Source of the DNA: Hymenobacter cyanobacteriorum
Lineage (GTDB): Bacteria; Bacteroidota; Bacteroidia; Cytophagales; Hymenobacteraceae
Assembly: GCF_022631375.1 (NCBI RefSeq)
Contig: NZ_JALBGC010000003.1
Coordinates: 434,001-498,000 of the forward strand
Direction of reading: 5' to 3'
Length of the DNA stretch: 64,000 nucleotides
The notes under the pieces are model-generated. The model did not search any database and was not told the origin of the DNA. It saw only the letters and a program-made list of their open reading frames with translations. Below, piece after piece: positions 58,881 to 64,000 of this stretch (its first letter is position 1; every line of letters starts with the position of its first letter). A program made the position numbers and the translations under genes.

Positions 58881-59381
58881 ATGAAGACACCCTCCCCTTT
58901 CTATACGTTTCTGCTTGTCGTGCTATTCGGCACCTTCGCGGCCCAGGCCCAGACGCCGCGCCCCGGCCGGGCAGTGCCCAAGCCCCGCACCGCCGCTGCC
59001 AAAGCCGAAGGCATCAAGGACGGCCTGTCGATGCAGAAGGGCCGTGTGGTGCTCACCGAGCTCGGCATCAGCAACCCGCTGGTGGCCGATAAAAAACTGG
59101 TTAACGGCACCATCATCACGCCCGCCGGCGTAGTTACGGGCACCGATGGCACCACCGCCCAAATGAAGGAAGGCGACCACGTGTCGCTCACCGGCCGCAT
59201 CACCTCGCGCGCCGAAATCGTGGCCGCCGACAGCATCGCCAAAATCCAGCTTTTCGACGCCCTGCACCCCGGCAAGCGCAAGAAAATGGAGGCCGAAGCC
59301 GAGAAAAAAGCCAAAGCCAAAGAGAAAGCCGCCGAAGCGAAAGCCAAGGCCAAGGAGAAAGCCGCCAAGCGCCGGAAATAA
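58881..59381 (+). CDS. Exported Lys/Ala-rich protein with DUF6799-like core
   Basis: 166 aa. Signal peptide MKTPSPFYTFLLVVLFGTFA, cleavage near AQAQT. The middle (KDGLSMQKGRVVLTELG, KKLVNGTIITPAGVVTGTDG, MKEGDHVSLTGRI) resembles the short beta-rich DUF6799 unit found in Hymenobacter-type proteins; this match is from memory. The C-terminus is a highly charged helix of AKAKEKAAEA words. ATG 58881 opens the signal peptide. A terminator follows. Confidence 0.7.
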   Translation: MKTPSPFYTFLLVVLFGTFAAQAQTPRPGRAVPKPRTAAAKAEGIKDGLSMQKGRVVLTELGISNPLVADKKLVNGTIITPAGVVTGTDGTTAQMKEGDHVSLTGRITSRAEIVAADSIAKIQLFDALHPGKRKKMEAEAEKKAKAKEKAAEAKAKAKEKAAKRRK

Positions 59382-59403
59382 GCTTAACCACTAGCTGGAA
59401 TTC

Positions 59404-59440
59404 AACCGCCGCCCTGGCAAAGGGGCGGCGGTTTGTTTTT
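59404..59440 (+). terminator. Terminator after the Lys/Ala-rich protein gene
   Basis: A perfect 11-bp stem (aaccgccgccc / gggcggcggtt) is followed by TGTTTTT. Confidence 0.9.
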
Positions 59441-59497
59441 ATGGGGCGGCGGCGCCGCGGGTTCGTCCTATCTTCGGGGCCTTACGTATCCCGCCCC

Positions 59498-60859
59498 ATG
59501 CTCTTTTATACTGTGATGAAGCCGCTGGTACAGGTGGCGTTGCGCGTGTTTTTCCGCCGCATCGAAGTGCGGCACCCCGAACGGATGCACCTGCCCGGGC
59601 CGCTGTTGCTGGCCGGCAACCACCCCAACACCCTGATGGACCCGCTGCTGGCCGCCGTGAACCGCCGCCAGCCCATCGCCTTCCTGGCCAAAAGCACGTT
59701 TTTCCAGAACCCGGTGCTGCGCGCCATCATGCAGTCGGGCAACTCCATCCCCATCTACCGGGCACAGGATACGGGCACCGGCGTGGGCGGTGTGGCCACG
59801 CCCGAGGAGCGCGCCGCCCAGAACGAGGCCAGCTTCGGCCGCTGCTACGACTACCTGGGCAAGGGCGGCACCATTATGATTTTCCCGGAGGGCACCAGCG
59901 TGAGCGAACGCCGCCTGCGCCCCCTCAAAACCGGAGCCGCCCGCATTGCCTTAGGAGCCGAAGCCCGCTACGGTTTCAAGCTGGGCCTGAAAGTGGTGCC
60001 AGTGGCCACCAACTACTTCGACCCGCACAAATTCCGCTCCGACGTGCTGCTGAACGTGGCCCCGCCCATCTGCGTGGCCGACTATGCCGCCGCCTACGCC
60101 CACGACCCCGACGAAGCTGCCGACCAGCTTACCGAAGCCATTCGGGTGGCGCTGGAGCGGCGGCTCGTCATCAGCCGTGACGCGGCCGAGGATGCCTTTG
60201 TGCAGCAGATTGAGCGCACCTTTGGCGACCACCTCAACCCCGACGACGACCCCGACACGCTCTACGACAACTTCCAGCTTAGCCGCACGCTGCTGCAGGC
60301 GCTGCCCTGGGCCGAGCAGCAGTTTCCCGAGCGTCTGGCCGAGGCCCGGGGCCGCTTCGACAACTACCTGGCCGAGCTACGCCGCCACGGCCTGAATGAT
60401 GAAGCCCTCGACAGCCAGCGCCGCGGCTCCATTGTGGGCCTGCTGAACCTGGTGCTGGGCGCGCCGGTGTGGCTGTATGGCGTTATCAACAACTACCTGC
60501 CTTACATTCTGCCTTCGGCCGTGGCCAAGCGCGCTACCAAGGATGTGGAGTTTGTGGCCCCCATCATGCTAGTGGTGGGCATGATGACCTTTCCGCTGGC
60601 CTACGCCCTGCAGATTGCCGCCGTGCAGCACTGGCTCACCCACGACTGGCGCCTGACGCTGCTCTACGGCCTGAGCCTGCCCGCCACCGGCTTCTACGCC
60701 CTGAGTTATTGGAGTACTCTTTCGGCGCGGCTGCGGCGGCTGCGGGCGGCGCGGCTATTCCGCCGCGCGCCAGCTGTGGGCGAGGCGCTGCTGGCCCAGC
60801 GTGCCGACCTGGTGGCCGAGCTGCAGGAGGCGCGGGAGGCGTACCTGGCGGCGCGGTGA
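59498..60859 (+). CDS. PlsC-like glycerophosphate/lysophosphatidate acyltransferase with membrane tail
   Basis: 453 aa. The acyltransferase domain (about residues 15-230) has the catalytic block GNHPNTLMDPLL, substrate-binding IPIYRAQD and FPEGTSVSERRLRPLKTGAA, as in PlsC-type enzymes that acylate lysophosphatidate. The long C-terminal part adds helices (IVGLLNLVLGAPVWLYGVIN, FVAPIMLVVGMMTFPLAYAL, LLYGLSLPATGFYALSYW), an arrangement seen in larger Bacteroidota acyltransferases. ATG 59498 (MLFYTVMKPLVQVALRVFFR) is preferred over an in-frame upstream codon. Convergent with the chromate transporter gene. Confidence 0.88.
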   Translation: MLFYTVMKPLVQVALRVFFRRIEVRHPERMHLPGPLLLAGNHPNTLMDPLLAAVNRRQPIAFLAKSTFFQNPVLRAIMQSGNSIPIYRAQDTGTGVGGVATPEERAAQNEASFGRCYDYLGKGGTIMIFPEGTSVSERRLRPLKTGAARIALGAEARYGFKLGLKVVPVATNYFDPHKFRSDVLLNVAPPICVADYAAAYAHDPDEAADQLTEAIRVALERRLVISRDAAEDAFVQQIERTFGDHLNPDDDPDTLYDNFQLSRTLLQALPWAEQQFPERLAEARGRFDNYLAELRRHGLNDEALDSQRRGSIVGLLNLVLGAPVWLYGVINNYLPYILPSAVAKRATKDVEFVAPIMLVVGMMTFPLAYALQIAAVQHWLTHDWRLTLLYGLSLPATGFYALSYWSTLSARLRRLRAARLFRRAPAVGEALLAQRADLVAELQEAREAYLAAR

Positions 60860-60926
60860 GTAGTGGAATGGCAAATTGGTGAATTGTACGATAAGCAAGT
60901 GCGCCCAAGTCCACGTTAGCAATTCA

Positions 60927-62234
60927 TTACACCAAAGCCCCGGCCAGCAGCGCCGCACCCACAATCACCACGCTCGGCACCTTTTCCCAGAGCAGCAGCA
61001 GAAACGTGAGGCCCACCAGCAACGGATTCAGCGGCAGCGAGTGGATGGGACCGAGGTGGAAGGGCAGGTCGAGCATTCGGTCGGGCAGCGGGTGGTAGAG
61101 CAGGAAGGTGGCCGCGCACACCAGCCCCGCGCTCACGGCGTTGATGCCTTCGAGCGAGGCCTGCACCACGCGGTACTGCCGCAGCCGGTCCCAGAAGCGG
61201 ATGACGAAGAAGATGAGAAATGTACCCGGCAGGAAAATGCCCGCCGCACCTACCAGCGCGCCCATTATCTGCACGCCGGTGCCGCCCGCCGGCCGCATGG
61301 CCAGCGCTCCGATGTAAGCCGCAATGGAGAAATTCGGTCCCGGCATGGCCTGCACCAGCCCCAGGCCCGACAAAAACTCCGGCCCCGTGAGGTAATGCTT
61401 CGACTTCACAAACTCGGCAAACAGCAGCGGGGCCAGCACCTGCCCACCGCCAAACACCAGCGAGCCGTTGCGGTAAAAATTTTCGAACAGCCGCACCGGC
61501 AGCAAATGCGTGAAGTAGCCCAGCGCCGCCGCCCCCACCAGCGTGCCGAACCACAGGAAAAAGTTGGCCCATTCCACCCGCAGCGGCTTTTTCTCCTGCA
61601 CGATGGCGTGCTTGCGGTAGCGCACCGTGGTAATGGCCCCGCCCGCCAGCAGCAGCAGCGGCAGCATCCAGGGCAGCTGGAAGAAATAGGCCAGCATGGC
61701 CGCCGCCACCAGCAGCGCCACCGAGGTTTTGGTATGAATAACCTTCTCCGAAATCTTGTAGGCCGAAAACGCCACGAAGCCCACGGCCACTGGCTGCACA
61801 AACTGCACCAGCGCCGCCATGCGGGCCGGGTCGAGGTGGTTCAGCGTGAGAGCCGCCAGTGTCATCAGCACCACGGCCGGCATCATCCAGACCAATAAGG
61901 TGAGGTAAGCCAGGTTCGGCCCGCCCAGCCGAAAGCCGATGACGGTAATGGTCTGCGTGGAAGTCGGGCCCGGCAGCAGGGCGCACAGCGCCTGCAGCTC
62001 CAGCAGCTCGGCCGCCGTGATGTAGCGGCGCTTCTCCACCAGCAGCCGGAAAAACATGGCCAGGTGCGCCTGCGGCCCGCCAAAGGCCGTGAGCGACAGC
62101 CCGGCCACGTCCTTCAAAAAAATAATGCCCCGCACCCGCCGCGTCCGCTTGCCCGAGCGCCGCGGGGGCGGCGTGAGCGAAACGGGTGCGGCGGGTGGCG
62201 GGGCAGGATTATTCGTTGGGGGCAGGATTGTCAT
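60927..62234 (-). CDS. chrA: Chromate transporter (CHR family, two-domain)
   Basis: 435-aa inner-membrane protein made of two homologous CHR halves. Half one has LSLTAFGGPQAHLAMFFRLL and LQALCALLPGPTSTQTITVI; half two has GSLVFGGGQVLAPLLFAEFV and SGLGLVQAMPGPNFSIAAYI. Both halves carry the (F)GG and PGP signatures of ChrA. It is expected to export chromate, possibly with sulfate-linked physiology. An N-terminal Pro/Arg-rich extension (about 35 aa) precedes the first half. The annotated ATG at 62234 falls inside the arm of a GTCAT-family repeat, so a later start is possible but no clear one precedes the first CHR block. Confidence 0.9.
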   Translation of the reverse strand: MTILPPTNNPAPPPAAPVSLTPPPRRSGKRTRRVRGIIFLKDVAGLSLTAFGGPQAHLAMFFRLLVEKRRYITAAELLELQALCALLPGPTSTQTITVIGFRLGGPNLAYLTLLVWMMPAVVLMTLAALTLNHLDPARMAALVQFVQPVAVGFVAFSAYKISEKVIHTKTSVALLVAAAMLAYFFQLPWMLPLLLLAGGAITTVRYRKHAIVQEKKPLRVEWANFFLWFGTLVGAAALGYFTHLLPVRLFENFYRNGSLVFGGGQVLAPLLFAEFVKSKHYLTGPEFLSGLGLVQAMPGPNFSIAAYIGALAMRPAGGTGVQIMGALVGAAGIFLPGTFLIFFVIRFWDRLRQYRVVQASLEGINAVSAGLVCAATFLLYHPLPDRMLDLPFHLGPIHSLPLNPLLVGLTFLLLLWEKVPSVVIVGAALLAGALV

Positions 62235-62325
62235 GCAGAGCGCAGCGAAGCATCTCGCGTGCTTCGTTGAGAAAGTAATTTAATTACTGCTGCACGCGAG
62301 ATGCTTCGCTGCGCTCTGCATGACG
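62229..62325. repeat. GTCAT-family inverted repeat, copy 6 (overlaps the chrA start)
   Basis: The 34-nt arms at 62229-62262 and 292-325 of the same kb match at 33 of 34 positions. The CAT of the outer TGTCATGC is the complement of the chrA ATG. Arms are nearly identical to those of copy 5. Confidence 0.95.
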
Positions 62326-62345
62326 TTTGTCTAAAAGCTGCTGCC

Positions 62346-63320
62346 TTACTTCTTCTTCAAGCCCAGCTCAATCAGGCGCTCGTTCAGGAACTCGCCGGCC
62401 GTGATGTCGGCCTCCTTCTTGGGGTTGTCGGGCGTCACGCAGTGGTCCAGGGCAGCCAGGCTCATTTCCGAGCGCGGGTGCATGAAGAACGGAATGCTGA
62501 AGCGCGAGGTATTCATTTTCTCGCGGGCGGGGTTCACCACGCGGTGAATGGTCGACTTCAGCACGCCGTTGGTGAGGCGCTGGAGCATGTCGCCCACGTT
62601 CACCACAATCTGGTCGGGCAGGGCCGTGATGGGAATCCATTTGCCGTCGCGGCGCTTCACTTGCAGGCCGTCGGCGCTGGCACCCATCAGCAAGGTAATC
62701 AGGTTGATGTCGCCGTGTTCGGCGGCGCGCACGGCATCGGCGGGCACTGCGTCCGGGTCTTCGATGGGGAAGTAATGGATGGGACGCAGGATGCTGTTGC
62801 CGTTCTTCACCTTGTCGTCGAAGTAGTTCTCGGGCAGGTGCAGGTACAGGGCAATGGCGCGCAGCACGTCTTTGCCGGCCGACTCCAGGGTGCGGTAAGT
62901 GGTCAGGGCCGTGTCTTTGAACGTGCTGAGCTCTTCGGGCCAAATGTTGTCGGGGTACTCACTCTTAATGGGGTCCTCGTCCTGCACTTCCTGGCCGACG
63001 TGGTAAAACTCCTTCAGGTCGCCGGTGTTGCGGCCCTTGGCGTGCTCCTTGCCCTTGCTGATGTAGCCGCGCTGGCCGGCCAGTTCGGGCTTCTCGTAGC
63101 GCTGCTTGGCTTCGTCGGGCAGCCGGAAGAAGGCCTGCACGTCGGCGTACAATTGTTTGGTTTGCTCGTCGTTGAGGCCGTGGTTTTTCAGCGCCACAAA
63201 GCCGATGTTCTGGTAGGCCTCGCCGAGCTGCTGCACGAAGCGGGCCTTGCGCTCGGGGTCGCCCGAACGGAAGTCGGCGAGGTCGAGCGAGGGAATCTGG
63301 TCAAGAAGTTGGTCTTGCAT
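62346..63320 (-). CDS. Isopenicillin N synthase-like 2-oxoglutarate/Fe(II) oxygenase
   Basis: 324 aa. N-terminal DIOX_N domain (IPSLDLADFRSGDPERKARF, NIGFVALKNHGLNDEQTKQL) and C-terminal 2OG-FeII oxygenase domain. Iron ligands are readable: HxD in AAEHGDINLITLLMGA and the distal His in LKSTIHRVVNPARE; the 2OG-binding Arg is in NTSRFSIPFFMHP (RxS). All required residues are present, but the substrate is unknown, and real isopenicillin N synthase activity is not implied. ATG 63320 (MQDQLLDQIPSLDLADF) is preferred to an upstream in-frame codon. Confidence 0.9.
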   Translation of the reverse strand: MQDQLLDQIPSLDLADFRSGDPERKARFVQQLGEAYQNIGFVALKNHGLNDEQTKQLYADVQAFFRLPDEAKQRYEKPELAGQRGYISKGKEHAKGRNTGDLKEFYHVGQEVQDEDPIKSEYPDNIWPEELSTFKDTALTTYRTLESAGKDVLRAIALYLHLPENYFDDKVKNGNSILRPIHYFPIEDPDAVPADAVRAAEHGDINLITLLMGASADGLQVKRRDGKWIPITALPDQIVVNVGDMLQRLTNGVLKSTIHRVVNPAREKMNTSRFSIPFFMHPRSEMSLAALDHCVTPDNPKKEADITAGEFLNERLIELGLKKK

Positions 63321-63474
63321 AACAATTTTTGGATTTACTTTGAGGCCACTACGCCCCATTGGTGGGCAACGACGCAAGTTAAGCAAAACCCCGCACCGTA
63401 CCCACTACGTAAGTGGGCTGATTGTAGCCCCGCCTTCCAAATACTACTATCTTTCTCTTTTTGACCTTTTACAT

Positions 63475-64000
63475 ATGAAACGTTCCCTGTGGCTGCTGTG
63501 CAGCACTACCCTGACCCTCGGCGCTTTGGCGAGCTGCGAATCGAGCAAGCCCGCAACCGACGTTAGCGCCACGGCCGGCACTACCAGCCCCGCGGCTACC
63601 GGCGTGGCCAGCAACGAGGCCATGGAATCGAACGGCATTCGCCTGACGCCGTTCAGCGACTCGCCCAAATTCCCCGAAGCCCAGATGCAGCTGCGCGCCC
63701 CCATCGCCGGCTCCACGGTGCCCAGCGGCGAGGTAGCGTTTGATTACCAGCTCACCAACTTCCAGCTCACCAAAATGAGCGGCGGCCCCCATATGGCCCA
63801 GATGGCCAACTCGATGAAAGGCCAGCACATCCACAACATCGTGGACAACGAGCCTTATACCGCCCACTACGAAACCCGTTTCTCGAAGCCGATGGCCGAC
63901 GGCCAGCACGTGGTGCTCTCGTTCCTGTCGCGCTCCTACCACGAAAGCCTCAAGCACCGCGGCGCCTACGACTTGCGTGTGGTGACGGTGGGCAAAGCCG
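63475..64000 (+). CDS. Lipoprotein, function unknown, 3' end beyond the window
   Basis: At least 175 codons. Signal peptide MKRSLWLLCSTTLTLGALAS with lipobox LASC, a Ser/Thr/Ala linker, then a beta-rich domain. Visible blocks: LTPFSDSPKFPEAQMQLRAP, GSTVPSGEVAFDYQLTNFQL, GQHIHNIVDNEPYTAHYETR and HVVLSFLSRSYHESLKHRGA. The HxH and FLSRSYHESLK blocks are distinctive and probably functional, but I cannot name the family with confidence. Divergent from the oxygenase gene. Confidence 0.75.
   Translation, partial: MKRSLWLLCSTTLTLGALASCESSKPATDVSATAGTTSPAATGVASNEAMESNGIRLTPFSDSPKFPEAQMQLRAPIAGSTVPSGEVAFDYQLTNFQLTKMSGGPHMAQMANSMKGQHIHNIVDNEPYTAHYETRFSKPMADGQHVVLSFLSRSYHESLKHRGAYDLRVVTVGKA

Noticed and set aside
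404..62325. CRISPR array or direct-repeat cassette
   Set aside because: The repeated elements are single inverted repeats scattered between genes, with no regular direct repeats, spacers or cas genes.
21557..62325. Insertion sequences or MITEs with a local transposase
   Set aside because: The GTCAT-type elements could be non-autonomous mobile units, but no transposase is present in the window and no target duplications were evident by eye, so they are listed only as repeats.
62346..63320. Beta-lactam biosynthesis gene
   Set aside because: The protein has the general IPNS-like oxygenase fold, but no ACV synthetase or other antibiotic genes are near. The family is broad and mostly uncharacterised.
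1..64000. tRNA, rRNA or riboswitch genes
   Set aside because: The intergenic regions were read for cloverleaf-like and known leader structures; nothing convincing was found apart from simple hairpins. A covariance-model scan would settle this.

Overview
The window looks like a chromosomal segment of a high-GC member of the Bacteroidota, most like the Hymenobacter group (Cytophagales). Four things point there. Promoters are of the Bacteroidota type, with a TTG box about 19-20 bp before TAnnTTTG. Shine-Dalgarno sequences are essentially absent. TTG and GTG starts are frequent. Several families are typical of the phylum: DUF4292, DUF2911, an EnvC-like LytM protein next to dut, csgH-type curli, and a CrtD/CruF carotenoid pair. 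No rRNA, tRNA, phage, IS transposase or CRISPR array was seen. The segment reads as core chromosome with one specialised secretion locus.

Layout. 1-9.7 kb: end of dut, a sugar-phosphate nucleotidyltransferase, an envelope operon (TPR protein, DUF4292 lipoprotein, EnvC-like protein), a GAF-LytTR regulator, two TatA-type proteins and gatA. 9.7-12.2 kb (minus): a polysaccharide flippase and an enoyl-CoA hydratase. 12.4-13.5 kb: mscL and a small secreted protein. 13.6-18.9 kb (minus): the rimP-nusA-infB operon, with a terminator-like hairpin in its leader. 19-26 kb: DUF2911 protein, selD, membrane proteins, rbfA, a methyltransferase and a LolC/E-type permease. 26-29 kb: a SNF2-family helicase. 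29.3-35.8 kb: a curli locus. 35.8-44 kb: SRPBCC protein, RlmI-like methyltransferase, crtD, cruF, a TetR regulator and two metallopeptidases. 44-50 kb: gapN-like dehydrogenase, a TPR histidine kinase, and an exported plus a cytosolic VOC-like protein. 50-64 kb: M13 peptidase, nadC, membrane proteins, ZIP transporter, ankyrin protein, cbpM/cbpA, acyltransferase, chromate transporter, 2OG-Fe(II) oxygenase and a partial lipoprotein.

The most distinctive system is the curli (amyloid fibre) locus: csgE, csgF, csgG, two curlin-like subunits, a csgH-type inhibitor and a beta-propeller lipoprotein, all on the plus strand. CsgG carries an extra C-terminal region of about 200 residues that looks like a small beta-barrel. 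The first curlin begins with two CxxC motifs. A 21-bp-stem hairpin separates the two curlin genes, and the curlins have their own well-formed promoter inside an AT-rich island.

The second theme is non-coding. At least twelve long imperfect inverted repeats (arms of about 28-35 nt) lie between genes. Six belong to one GTCAT...-type family; the others are built from short repeated words. They occur between convergent genes, inside operons, against promoters and even across a start codon. Three genes (rbfA, the rlmI-like gene, nadC) have the promoter -7 box 4-9 nt from the start codon, which implies leaderless or nearly leaderless mRNAs.
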